Positions 50,845 to 62,445 of a stretch of DNA of 64,000 bases are shown here, piece by piece. Source of the stretch: Coptis chinensis (taxonomy: Eukaryota > Streptophyta > Magnoliopsida > Ranunculales > Ranunculaceae); contig CM027378.1 in assembly GCA_015680905.1 (NCBI GenBank), positions 82,985,501-83,049,500 on the forward strand. The letters run 5' to 3'. A program made the translations under genes and the position numbers. Position 1 is the first letter of the stretch; each line of letters opens with the position of its first letter. The notes below the pieces were generated by a model. It saw only the letters and a program-made list of their open reading frames with translations. It was not told where the DNA came from and ran no database searches.

Positions 50845-50946
50845 TGTTTGATAACAAGGTATTGGGTTTTGTTTCACCCCGGGTTTCCAGATGATTGAAT
50901 ATAATTGTTTTAAATATTGTCTGGAAATTTGGGGTGTGACATATGG

Positions 50947-51950
50947 CCACCAAGAGAGGGGAAGGCAACCGCCGAATGTGACGTCTACTTATGGGTGCAG
51001 TTTATAGAGGGGTATACTTGCATCGTAAACACTCTTTTTCGACGGTATTCTTCACTGTGTGGGGCGGGGTAATAACACTCGTTTTTGGCTTGATAAGTGG
51101 TGTGGGGATATTCCTTTTGTGGCAAAGTTCCCTAACATTTATAAATATGCCTCCAGTAAAGAAGGTACAGTGGAGAGTCATATGAACATTGAAGGTGATG
51201 AGGTGATTTTGAATCCTCACTTAAAAAGATAGAACCTCTGAGAGAGTGAGGCTATTTCCCTGGCTGCTCTATATAATTCTCTGGCAAACGCAAAAGTCTA
51301 CGGTAGTGATGATAAATGGGAGTGGAGGTGGTCTAAGGAGAAAAGTTTCATAGCCAAATCTTTTTACACTCAATTGGTTAATCTTAACAGGGAGGTGGTG
51401 GTTCCTATCCCTCCTTTTCCATATAAGATTGTATGGAGAATTAAAACTCCCTCAAAGATTAAATTCTTCATTTGGTGTACGCTTTGGGGACATATTCTTC
51501 ACGGTCGATAACCTGAGGAAAAGAGGTATGATCATCCCCAGCAAATGTGTGTTGTGCCGCTTGTGTGAAGAGAGTATTGAGCACATTTTTCTCTTCTGCC
51601 CGGTGTCAGTTCAAGTATGGGGTTATCTCTCTCATCTCTCTATCTCCCATGTTACATCAGTGTGTGAACTGCTCAAGAAGTGGCCCAAGCTTCCTATGTC
51701 AAATGGTTTTGCAGATCAATTGTGGTGTCTGCTGCCATATGTCATCATATAGGGGTTATGGAACTTGAGGAACAATGTAATTTTCCATAATGGTGGTGTG
51801 AGGGTTGATAGGATCATTAAGGATATCAAAGGAATCATATGGTTTTGGATGGGAGCGCATAAGGACAAGAGAAACTTCTTCTTTGCTAATATGATGGTGA
51901 ACTGGGATTCTCTCATAGCTTCACTCTGAGGGCGAGGCGTCTAGGTGCAG
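50947..51950 (+). pseudogene. LINE zf-RVT region (right part)
   Basis: Continues the LINE after the insertion: NNTRFWLDKWCGDIPFVAKF, then WRIKTPSKIKFFIW and the zinc-binding CVLCRLCEESIEHIFLFCPV followed by WGYLSHL. It has stops at several points. The 3' UTR then runs to the poly-A at 52119. Confidence 0.88.
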
Positions 51951-52116
51951 TGTATGGTGCAAGCTTTCTATGTATGTTTCTTTTGTATTGACTAGATAAG
52001 TTGTGTTCGTCTGTTGTTTGGGGACCTCCCTCATACGTCTCCCTTTAAGGAGAAGATGTCATGTTTTATGTAATTTTTGGCCCTATTATATATTACATAT
52101 CACCTCTTTTAACCCG

Positions 52117-52168
<52 letters not shown>

Positions 52169-52171
<3 letters not shown>

Positions 52172-53129
52172 ACCAAGAACCCACTTAATTTTGTTTTTTT
52201 GGCATGAATGTTTTTTTGTAGGAACGGACTGCACCAAGAGAGTAGAGTTGAGGAAAAAGAATAAATAGTTATGGGTTTTGTTTTATGCGTTTTTTCCCCT
52301 AGTTGAATAAGGCTATTCATGTCATTTTACATGAGCATGGAAAAATGTGGTCCCTAAAAAAATCCTTACCTCTTGATGATTTTGTCTTATATTTTGGAAT
52401 CAAACTTGTATTCATCATTGGTCTCTTTGGATAGTTCGAAAATTTCCAGAATGTTGCACAGCTCAAGTACTTACTGCCCGTGATAGAAAACTTCTGTTTT
52501 TAATATGTAGTTCAAAGATAGTAGGATAATGTAAAAAGCAACTAATCCATAAAAGTAGCAAAAACAGATCGTGGCTATGTCTCAATGCGACGAGACACAT
52601 GAATGTTAACACGAAGTACGTATATCAACATGGATAGGGAATTTTTTGTGATTGAAGAGGAAATGTGAAATAATTGGTAGATTTAGATTTATGTAGTGGA
52701 TCAAATTATACTCACATTTTCTACCACTTCTTTTAAACTTAAAGTCTTAAAACTGCTTCGTAACTTGTAGTCATGTTGGTAAAATATTCAGGGACAATCT
52801 ATCCCACAAGACAAAGAAGATAGCTTAATTTACCATGGTTAATTCGTCATTTCGTAGTCAAGAGACTCAAGAAACAGTACGTGCTTAAGGGCTATATATA
52901 TATTAATCCCCCTAAAAGATACGGTGGTTATAATCTTATGTATGCACAATGCGCGTCAATTAGTGTTCTAAGGGTTATATATACTAGATTCACTGTAATG
53001 TAATGCAGTTGGTGTGAGCGTAGCGGATGTGGAGAAGAGAGAGAGTATATGGTGAAGAAGAAGAAGTAGAGAAAGAGTGGGGGAGGTATACAGACAGACG
53101 GGAGAAACGAAGTGAATATTAGTGAGGCT
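52169..53129. other. Intergenic, no gene recognised
   Basis: Short frames only. Confidence 0.45.
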
Positions 53130-53701
53130 TAACTTGTAATATTCACCGAGGGCCTTAGGCTACCAATTCAAGCAAGGCTTTTTTTCTTTTAAAAATTTAT
53201 TGAAAAATTGAAAATAGTATATGTGAGAGAGAGATGTTGAGAAGAAAAGACGTTGGTTAATATGCTATTTAATGTCGTTAATTAGTTAAGTTGAAAAAGA
53301 GTGAAAAATGCGCATGCATAGAATGTGGAGATTCTAGAATATATTGTAGGATTTTATATTTTCTTTCATTTTTTCTAATTAAGATATCTAACTAAATGAG
53401 GACACTCCCACAAAAATTAAGATAACTATGTACTAGCAACCATTAGATCCATCCTATAACTCCGAGATGCAAATTGTGTAGTGATCTATTGGATTAAATT
53501 TTCTTCAAACCAATTCACTTATGAGATTTAGTGCGTGAGGAGAAAACAAATAGACCCCTAGTATCATTTTTTGTTTATTTTTTTCTTTATAAAATATAAT
53601 AATATTATATTTATGTAAGGAGAAATAAAGAAATTTGGAGACCTTCTAAATCTGAAGCCTTAGGCGGCCACCTAAGTCGCCTTATAGATGAGCCGGCACT
53701 G
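53130..53701. mobile_element. Possible decayed hAT-like element, one end only
   Basis: The right end GAGCCGGCACTG (complement CAGTGCCGGCTC) is a CAGTG-type hAT terminus preceded by ccttaggcggccacctaag. The left side has a related gggccttaggctacc. No matching left terminus or duplication was found. Confidence 0.35.
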
Positions 53702-55564
53702 ATGTTCGCTAACGCTCACGGATTAATCGTTCACATAGGTAGCTAAGGACTACTATACTTTATCTTCTACATCCATTATTTCTTTGGCATCCTTAAAGTG
53801 CTTTGATTTGTCTTCAGTTTCAACATTAAGCTTTGACAAAACATCCAGGGTTGGACTTAGCTTATTAAGATCTTACTATATAAATTAACAACCTCTTTTT
53901 TATATGAAAAAAAATATAAACAACCTGTTTGATGTTATTTCGCGTAAGATCGAGTTTTGGAACATACAATTATCTCTTCAGAAAAAGAATAGAATCTAGC
54001 TAATTCATTCTTATTCAGCAATTATTGGATGTTTGAGACATCCATAAGTCATAACATGATTACTTAGATTAATTGGTGGGTGGTATATCTTGAATCCAGT
54101 TCACATAGAAATCACGATTAATCAATAAACAATTATTTTTTTTCCCTTTTTTCTCACTCCCAAAGAAAGACTATGCTGGTGCCTGGTAGCAATCGTAATA
54201 CACCCGAATGCCGTGGTAGGACATGGACATACATGGGATCTCCAAGTAGCTAGATGGAATTCTCCGTATATATATTAAATCACGGCCTTGAATGTCTACG
54301 TATTCACATCTACTAAGCTCCTCATATATGAAACTCAAATACTCGATTAGTAATATAATAGACATCATCTATCAAAGTTATGTTCAACATCAGGGTGTAC
54401 CCTGTAGGAGGGCGGTGAACCAGCCAGTAAATCCCACAAGCAAACGTCACTGAGAACATGTATCCTTATGGTGGTGATATAAATTGCAGCTTTACATCCA
54501 AAGTGCGTGCCTTTGGGGACAAACGCAAAGGATATACCACCAAGACGTCAACACATTCTCATAAAATTATGCAGCATACGTTGAAATAATTCAACCATCA
54601 TTCCTTCTTAGTCATTGCCTAAGAGGATATCCACAAAATTACCTAAACATTTGATGAATGTGTCTATTGTCATTGGATATGATTTGTATATGTGACCTAA
54701 TTGTCTGAAACACATTCAATCCAGATATTCGAACGCAATTCATTGAGATGTATGGCTTAGAACATTGGGCTATAAGCCTGTAAGCATAGTTCACCAATCA
54801 CCACATGAGCAGAAAACACAAGTGCGAAAGGAATAGATTCAAGTATGGTGTATCTTTGACCATATGTTTATATTAATGTTAATGTTAATATTAATGTTTA
54901 TCTGCAACTTTGTGAAGTTCTGGGTAGCAGTCTTTTGGGACTAAAACATTAGTTCACTTCGGCTTGGGGTTCAAAAGCCTTGAAAAAGGATATATATGTA
55001 ACAGATAAATAAATCACAATGTACTACTCCATATGTGCTTATTTGTAATATTTATAGAAAATTGCATCAATTCGTGGGAAATAACCTAAAACCCAAAATA
55101 AATATGCAAGTCCAAATGAAAACTACACATTCTCTTCTTTGAGGCTACATCAGTACATCTGCAACTCATTTATCAAATAGTTTTTTTTATCACCACCGTA
55201 TCTTACTAACTTGCGCCAACTAAGCATAGCACTTGATCGAAAAGTGTCATGTGCTAGTTGGGTGTTGGAGAACGCTTCGACACATTAAATGGAAAAGGCA
55301 ACTGTCAAAGTATTTTGCGTGTTTTTTTTTTTTTTTTTGTTAACCTGGTGTCCGGACTAGCTTACACGCACCTCGACTAATCGGCTAATCGCGGAATCTG
55401 GTTGGAAATTCGACCGGGTACTGTCTCGCAAGTCGCCTTAAAGAGAATCGTAGGAATTTCATAATCATGATTAGTAATCCAAAAATATTAGTTTTGATGC
55501 AAATAATGCCCGTTGTTACCTTTTTTTTAAATCTATGTGTGATCTGTATCTCCTACAGTCCTAC
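53702..55564. other. Intergenic, no gene recognised
   Basis: Frames are short. A minus-strand stretch near 54560-54700 reads like broken coding sequence but no family could be named. Confidence 0.4.
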
Positions 55565-55567
55565 TAA

Positions 55568-56134
55568 GGCTAAGTCCAATGGTTTGGTGCGCCATCCCGC
55601 CAAACCACAATAGCATAGTGTATAAAGGCGGATAGAATTTTTTTTTTTTTTTTTTGGGACTCTCCAACCGCCATTCCCACAGGCGTGTGAGAAAAAAAAA
55701 ATAAAAAAAAAGTTTTTTTTAGGACTCTCAACCGCCCGTGCCTATGGCGGGTAGGATTTTTTTTTTTTTTTTTTGGAACTCTCCAACCGCCATTCCCACA
55801 TGCGTGTGGGAAAAAAAAAATAAAAAAAAGTTTTTTTTTTTTTAGGACTCTTAACCGCCAGTGCCTATGGCGGGTAGGATTTTTTTTCTTTTTTGGGGAC
55901 TCTCCAACCGCCATTCCCACAGGCGTGTGGGGAAGACTCTTAACCGCCAGTGCCTATGGCGGGTAGGATTTTTTTTTTTTTTTTTGGAAAGGCGTGTGGT
56001 TTAGATTTCTTTTAAAACTGGCGCTATATATAAGTAAATTTATACCGATAGCGTTGGCGGGTTAGCATTTTGACGCACCATTGGATCAAAATGTCCATTA
56101 TATTTGGTGTTTTGCCGCACCATTGGACTTAGCC
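55568..56134. mobile_element. PIF/Harbinger-type element (567 bp) with internal minisatellite
   Basis: Inverted ends GGCTAAGTCCAATGG and CCATTGGACTTAGCC, with a TAA duplication at 55565-55567 and 56135-56137: a Tourist/Harbinger arrangement. Most of the interior is a tandem array rather than unique sequence. Confidence 0.87.
55635..55985. repeat. About 119-bp minisatellite (roughly three copies) inside the Harbinger-type element
   Basis: The unit is ggactctccaaccgccattc, ccacaggcgtgtg, an A/T block, aggactctcaaccgcc-like, tgcctatggcgggtaggat, and a long T-run. Because the unit holds an aaccgcca and a tggcgggt part, each is itself partly foldable. Copies differ mainly in homopolymer length. 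Confidence 0.85.
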
Positions 56135-56137
56135 TAA

Positions 56138-56586
56138 AGCGACAATCTAATTCCACCTCTACCAAAAAAGGATATTTAGAAAAAAGTCAAAAGAAAAACG
56201 TGAGCACAATACGCATAAACTTATGTGGAAAACAGTCATTAAATACTCCGGAGTGTCTAAAATCAAATGGAGCGGTAGATGTTCAAATTCAAAGTATGTC
56301 GACTGTAGTTTCAAACTGAAATGTTGTGTATGGCAAGTGTGTGTATCATACTATCATGTAGTCATTACTGATGGCATGCTGAGATGGAATTCCACTCAAA
56401 TATATCAGCCACAAGAAAATCGTGAATATATTGTTGTAAAATGTTCCTTCTTTGGTGGACTTCCTCACACAGTCTCATGTCATTAATCACGCAAAGTCCT
56501 ATATATAAAAAAAAAGTTCCGCGGGCTTTTGGAACCAAGACATTTAATCGATATATGTACAAATTTGTTCAATTATATTAATTAAC
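56138..56586. other. Short spacer, no gene recognised
   Basis: Overlapping small frames only. Confidence 0.4.
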
Positions 56587-56942
56587 GGGATGGTTATATG
56601 AAGTGACTCCAAAGTGACTCCATTTCTAAAAGTGAACTAATTACAGAATGAATTGAAGACTAATTTTTGTGGAGATATTTGATGGAAAACACTCCACAAA
56701 AAATAAATTCAATTAAATATATTTAATCTTGTCAAAAGTTGTTATGAAATTAAAAAACTTTGGACCGTTGAATAATTTCATAATATTCTAAACGGTTTTT
56801 TATGAGGTTGTGCATCTTCAAATAAACTAATTTTTTGTGAAGATGATATCTATTACGTGGAGAAATATTAGCTTATAATTCATTGATTTTAGTGGTGGAA
56901 TTCATTTTCAGTTCGTTTTAATGGAATTCATATAACCATCCC
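56587..56942. mobile_element. Miniature inverted-repeat element (356 bp)
   Basis: GGGATGGTTATATGAA at the left and TTCATATAACCATCCC at the right are perfect 16-bp inverted repeats. The interior is AT-rich with looser complementarity. Flanks ATTAAC and TATTAAG share ATTAA, but the exact duplication is unclear, so the superfamily is not assigned. Confidence 0.75.
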
Positions 56943-58977
56943 TATTAAGTAATGAACTATTGAACTCAATCAACTCATAGCCTATTTATTTGGTGGCAAA
57001 AATGTTCTCTTTATTTTCTTAGTGCAGTGCGCCCGCGTCTAAGTCTAACACAGGACATGATAATTGAGTTAAGTAATGAAAAAATGGTCCACATTCCATG
57101 GGAGCACTGGTACTACTTACTAAATTACTAGTATAAAAATTAAATTATTGAGTGACTCACATTGTTTAGATGGTTAATTAGTGTCACCCACACTTCAAAA
57201 ATGATAGGAGGAAAACCAACATGGATATGAAATTATTGATGAAAGAGAACTATCATTAGAAAGGTTGAGGTGATGGACTGACCACATAGACCAAATTAAG
57301 GAGTTGACCACTTACAAAAGTGGTTAATGTGCTAGTCCTACTCAGTGTGCTAGTCCTACCCAATGTGCTCAGCGAAGGTATAAAGATATGTGGGCCATAA
57401 AGAGAGAAGAAACTGAGAAGGCGTCTTTAGGCCCACTTTATTCCTAGAGCCCATAGCTTGGGATGTTTGTATGAGATAGTGGATGGGCTCAATGAGGTCA
57501 AAAGTGGGTGGAGCCTTGTTGAGAAGAAGGTGGGTGATAACTGATAGCTAGAGATTGTTTTGCCCACCTATATCTGAAACCACATATCATAAATGAGAAA
57601 GTCAGAGATGTCAAGTACTCTAGTAGTACCTGGATTGAAACTTTTGCACGCACTGAGCCAGCTTAAAGAATACCGATTCAAACAAGTTAAAACTTAGAAG
57701 TAAGCGTGGCACCAATTGTGTTCAAGGACGTTGTTCAGTTGACCAAAAAAACACAAATTTTCAGGGTTAGAACAATTTTTTTTGGGACTGTTTTATTACA
57801 ATTTATATATCTCGAGTTGAAGGCCCTTCTACCAAATAAGAGCACGATAGCTCCAAGTTACTCTTAAAAAAGTTGTAGCCACTTTCTTCAGGAAATTATA
57901 GTTGAGAATGACCATCATTGTTATTTACTTATTTTCTCTGTACAGCCTGTACTCCGGTAGTATATAAGATTATAAAGACATGTTCCCCTGAAACAATTTG
58001 TTGAGCATACCTTATAACAACAACTAGTACCATGCAGGCATGCGTATTGAAAGAGTAATTTGAGTGGCCTCTCCGCCTCTGTCATTAACCAATATAAGTC
58101 AGTCGAAGCGACAATTCTTACATTCTTACAATCGGATAAAGAAAGAAAGAATCACTTTAATCAGATGCATTTCTTGATAAGAGATCCCCTGATATCATAA
58201 ATATCAATTATCTTTACCTGCGCACACATGCTTCTGGGGAATTCATGAACAAAAGCCAATAGACAGGAAGGATCTAAAGACCCACTTCGCCATCACTCCT
58301 AACTGACATGCCCCTCTACTCCCTCCACCCATTTCAACTCTAAAAATGTATGGCATCCTCCTTAAGTGTTGCTCAAGATCTTGTCTCTTTCTAAATCGTC
58401 TTCCAAAAGTCTTAGACCCACATATAAATATGGGAATAGAGATAGCTTTGTAGAATATATGGGAATGTAGGTCAGATTCTGCTAAATGGTCCAAACATCG
58501 TGAATGTTCTAATGGATCTTTTGAAGAAAAGCATCAGTATAATTCCATTCACCACCGTCCAACATACCTTTATGTTTGTACCTCTTCCATTTTGTATGCA
58601 TGGTCTTGCAGATAAGTGTTCATGCCCACATTGTGTCTACCACTTTGTGCATCCATTTCAAATATTGAGATCTATCATCTATGGTTTAATTTAGTTCTAG
58701 GCCGGCTAATGTAAAACTTATGAACACTTGAACACTTGATTCATCTTGCTTGTCAACATCATAATCGCGTTGAGAATAAGCAGGCCTTATCGATCTTTGA
58801 TTTGTTTATCATTTAGTTAATCCATTATTGACAGAGATTATAATGGTCCTATAAGTTAACATCAGGTTCGAGCACATGTAGTCAACTGGGAAGTCATGCT
58901 ACAGTTCATCGATAACATTGTTGGAGAAATTAATTGTAATTAGTTCTCCAAGTTAGTCGATGATGCTAGAGTACAGT
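56943..58977. other. Intergenic, no gene recognised
   Basis: Only short frames, none matching a known family. Confidence 0.4.
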
Positions 58978-59265
58978 GAAGGCGGTCAATGGATCGTTTT
59001 GGGTTGGATTCAGGAAATCCGAAACCAAACTAATCCAAACTGAAAACTATAAAATCAATTAAATCCATTAATTTCAGCCACACAAAAATTGATAAAACCT
59101 ATACAAAATTAATCATAAATATTACTAAAATATAATTTTATCGAGTTTAGACAAATCTAAAATCAAACCAATATCTTATCTAAACTCAGAATATAAACTA
59201 TTATCAAACGGAAACCGAATTACTAAAACCCAAACCGCAAACCACCTTTTATCGGTTATCAAAAA
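58978..59265. mobile_element. Diverged, eroded copy of the 3299-3745 hAT-type element
   Basis: Shares with it ggtcaatggatcg, tgggttggattcaggaaatc-like, aactataaaatcaattaaat, aatttcagccacacaa and acaaaattaatcataaatat in the same order and orientation. The right terminal repeat and any duplication are lost, and the repeated CCGAACCG strings are decayed. Confidence 0.8.
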
Positions 59266-60013
59266 CGTACAGTTGCTTGTCATCTTATCTTATCTGATAA
59301 TTTGAAACTTCCAACGCATTAACAAGGGAGGTTCAAGTTGCAACACTTTCCAAAAAAATAATGTTTAAAATAAAAAAAAATGTTAACGAGTATTTGGGGG
59401 CATAGCTAGTAAATTCGTGGACGACAAAAGTTCGATGTTGAAATTATTCGCCTAAGATTCGAAATGTTTAACAATAATATTTTTAAATATTCGGTCCAAT
59501 AAAACGCTAACAACAAAAATACGATATATGTGTTTTAAACGGGTATAATACAAATGCATTCCTTTAAAATTCGGCTATATATTTTACATTTAAAACTTTT
59601 ATATATAATGTTTTTATTTTTATTTTTACAATTTTATTCATGAAAAAATAATGCAAATGTCAAATTTTTTGTTCTTCTTACTATTACTAACATAAACAAA
59701 ATTAAAAACGTACAACCAACACATCCATTCCTGGTAAATAAAATTGTTTTTGAGTTTTGATCTTCAAGAACAAAAAAAATGGTGGAATCTGTTTTCTAGC
59801 TATGGCTTAAAACATTAAAAAATTAAACACATGTTTTTCTTATTATTTAGTCTAAGTATTTAGGGGTTCTTTAATCTTTACTTTTTCAATCGGTTGAGTT
59901 TTTCTAGGTATTAAAATACGAGAGTTTCCATTTCCAGTTTACAAACTTTTACAATAAAAATCTAAACTCGTTAACCCAATTATAAAAAAAATAACAAAGT
60001 AGCTAAAAGAATT
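59266..60013. other. AT-rich spacer containing an inverted relative of 2990-3270
   Basis: About 59410-59620 matches the complement of about 2990-3260 through attcgtggacgacaaaa and scattered later blocks. No gene. Confidence 0.5.
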
Positions 60014-60085
60014 TGTGGCTGCTGGGATTCGAGCCCAGGTCTCCACGGCCACAACGTGGAATTCTCACCACTAAACTACAGCCAC
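60014..60085 (-). tRNA. trnH-GUG: tRNA-His (anticodon GTG)
   Basis: On the minus strand it starts GTGGCTGTAGTTTAGTGG and ends CAGCAGCCACA. The acceptor stem GTGGCTG/CAGCCAC pairs fully. The anticodon arm CCACG-TTGTGGC-CGTGG gives anticodon GTG. The T arm contains GGGCTCGAATCCC (internal B box), and the D arm TAGTTTAGTGG serves as the A box. 72 nt, no intron, and no encoded CCA, as expected for a nuclear gene. A TTTT run follows about 7 nt downstream as a Pol III terminator. Confidence 0.96.
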
Positions 60086-61479
60086 CTATTGACAAACCTC
60101 AACATTTTTATGTAACAAACATAACAAAGGTCCCATTTGGACTTGGGATGAGCTGGGCTGGGATTGTTCAAGACTATTGGGTTGCATTGGCTGTGCATAT
60201 AGCTACCTAACGAATCCCAGCCCAATAATTAAGAGCCACGGTATCCAGAAACGCTAATATGGTGTTAGCTTTGCAAGGGCTAGTCACAAACAGGAAAAGT
60301 GCTTTCTTTCACCTGTTTGCTGATAAGCCTGATACTGGAACATGACAAAAACAGACTTCGAGATAGAGATAAAATGGAAGACCATTATGAGAAGTGATAC
60401 TAAGAATTCTGTGGAAACTGAATTCACAGATCAGACACCGAATTTGCCAGAATTGGATCAACGAATTCTGAGTTACTGAAAAAGCCCACCCGGCCCAATG
60501 TACCCGGATAGGCTGGAGTTTGGGTTATATCTTCACATTTTCGTAAATATGTTGCAACCAAATCTATTGCACTCAATTTTAAAGATAATATCGTCTCTCA
60601 ATCGTTCTCACACTTTAATTCTCGGAAAGCTGGAACGGAAATTATTTGAAAAGAAAATCGATGACAAAGAACTTGATGAAAAAAATTTCTCGCTATGTCG
60701 GTGATGGCGGTCAGCTTTTGGTTTGAATTGGCGCAATAAGCTTTGCTTTGTCATCAAATTGGTTGGGGTTTGATGCCAATTCAAAGGTCTAAACCCCACA
60801 ATGAGCGTAAGAATATGCTGTATTCTAAAATTTGGCAGCAGTGGCATTCGACCAAAGTCCCAACCCTACAACTAGCGTACAAATTTAAATCAAATGAGCA
60901 ATTATATTCAAACATCCTACCAAATGGTTTCAATTTAACCCTGTTTTTTTTTTTTGGTAAAAGATAAAAAATTAAACTATTTATATAAAACTTATCAAGA
61001 TTCATAGACTTATAAAATTCATCACCGCTGCGCGAAACATCCTAAAGCTCACAATGGATATCATTTTTTAATATTCAAATCTTAATTTATATAAAGCTAA
61101 GAATAATCAACTATACTTAATCAAAAACCACCCACACAAGTTTGACTTGTAGAGCGAGGTGCGGAGCACTTCCTACTTATCGTAACCATTGTCCTTATTG
61201 GCTCACCACTCTTGTCCTAACATTACAAAGGACACTTTTGTATCAAATAAATTTCACTGTTTTTTACTTATTATTATTCGGACAAAGAGAGACAGGTAGA
61301 GAATAGTAGAAAGGAGCATTAAATTGGTCTCGTGATGTCAGTAAATAGTACTAGTAATTAGCAGACTGACTCACTGTGCAGTTGTAGAGTAGTTATGAAA
61401 GCAAAGTTTTGTTTAAGTAGGTCCCACTTTTTGCCGCTCTTCCCGTAGACACACTCCGTAAACTGCCAAAAAAACATCT
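60086..61479. other. Spacer between tRNA-His and the NEK gene
   Basis: Holds an 11-bp perfect inverted repeat (GGGCTGGGATT at 60155 and AATCCCAGCCC at 60213), perhaps a small MITE trace. The rest is AT-rich. From about 61400 it should include the NEK promoter. Confidence 0.45.
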
Positions 61480-62445
61480 CTTCACTCTTTTGCGTGTTTG
61501 TGTTTTTTACCACGAATCTCTTAAAAGCATAAACAATTCACATTTTCAGTTGTGAGTATTGACCTCACTTTCTCTTGTTTTTGAGTTTCAAGTTTTGAAC
61601 TTCCAACTCCTTTTAGATCACGCTACTACCTCTCTTCTTCATCTTTTTACTCAATGAATGATGAGTTTTTGTTTCAGATTTGAGCTGAGATCTCTTGTAT
61701 CTTGAAGTTTCTTGATTTGTAAGGTATAATGTTGCTATTTTTTTTTTTTTTTTTACTTTCTATGGTTGATAATTGACTGAGTAACTGCATTGTTAGTGTG
61801 TTTGTATCTACTTCTTTCAAGTTCAGTTTTTTATTATATTTTGGTGATTTTGAAGTGAAGCATTGACTGTTTTTGGTGATTTTAACTGAGAAACTCGTGA
61901 AGTGATGTAATTTATGTGGTTCTAGTTGTCAAATTGGATTTACTTTTGAATAATTTATGTAATGCTGATGTGTAGTTGAGAAATGAAGCTTTAAAGTCTT
62001 GTTATCCGTGAATCTTGTTGGTGATTACTCACTTTTTCTGTTAGCTTTTCAAGTGTTGCACATTATTGAAATTACTACATTTCTAGGAGTTGTTTACTTT
62101 TGTTTTTAATAGAGAAGCGGAAATTTTAGTTAAGGTTATCTCATTTTGTGATTTAGACTGATTTGTTCCATCTGTTTTGCATCTTACATTTTCTGAGTCT
62201 ATTATGCATATATTTTTTTAAAAATGTTGCAATGTAGAGAGCATTTGTTTCTCACTTTTGAATTTTGTTATCGAAATAAGATGCATATCACCCCTCGTTT
62301 TTTCTCCTTAACTTGGCAGCAACTCTAGGCTGATATTTTCCACTTTGTTCAGTTGTTTTGCTCATTGGTTTTAAACTATAATTTAAGCTCATGTGCTGAA
62401 TTTTATCTTTTGGAAGATTTAGAAGAGGGAGAAAGTGAGAGGTAA
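61480..62445 (+). other. Likely 5' leader and leader intron of the NEK gene
   Basis: A pyrimidine-rich leader-like stretch ends with AAG|GTATAA at 61723. Acceptors at 62416 or 62422 lie just before the ATG. 5' UTR introns are common in plant kinases, but the transcript start is not determined here. Confidence 0.5.

Larger units (their letters stand above)
45976..50941 (+). mobile_element. Very long solo LTR, probably Ty3/gypsy (4,966 bp)
   Basis: Bounded by TATGG duplications, starting TATAACAACC and ending GGGGTGTGACA. The end sequence is common in plant gypsy LTRs, usually followed by a methionine PBS in whole elements (recalled, so inference), which suggests plus orientation. The start has TA in place of the usual TG. 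No coding domain, no PBS, and no second copy of the terminal sequence occurs inside, so it is a solo LTR left by LTR-LTR recombination rather than a whole element. It contains several internal tandem arrays and one Harbinger-type insertion. Confidence 0.75.
43801..52168 (+). mobile_element. L1-type LINE, 5'-truncated, split by a solo LTR, with 50-A tail
   Basis: Left part 43801-45975, right part 50947-52168. Order: C-terminal half of the endonuclease (EGASYTWSDN, ALPKFTSDHRAIML), reverse transcriptase, then after the inserted LTR the zf-RVT domain and an uninterrupted run of 50 A at 52119-52168. Joining the parts at the TATGG duplication restores ...RKVIINKYG + HQERG... in one frame. The N-terminal endonuclease and any ORF1 are absent. 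Several stops and frameshifts show it is inactive. Its own target duplication could not be identified. Confidence 0.9.

Noticed and set aside
54171-54800. Broken minus-strand coding-like stretch
   Set aside because: Fragments could not be tied to any family by eye, so no call was made.
55570-55920. 116-codon minus-strand frame with repeating HRHWRLRVLKKKK text
   Set aside because: It is the translation of the minisatellite and its T-runs, not a protein.
60155-60223. 11-bp inverted repeat GGGCTGGGATT as a transposon end
   Set aside because: The arms are short and no flanking duplication was found, so it may be chance.
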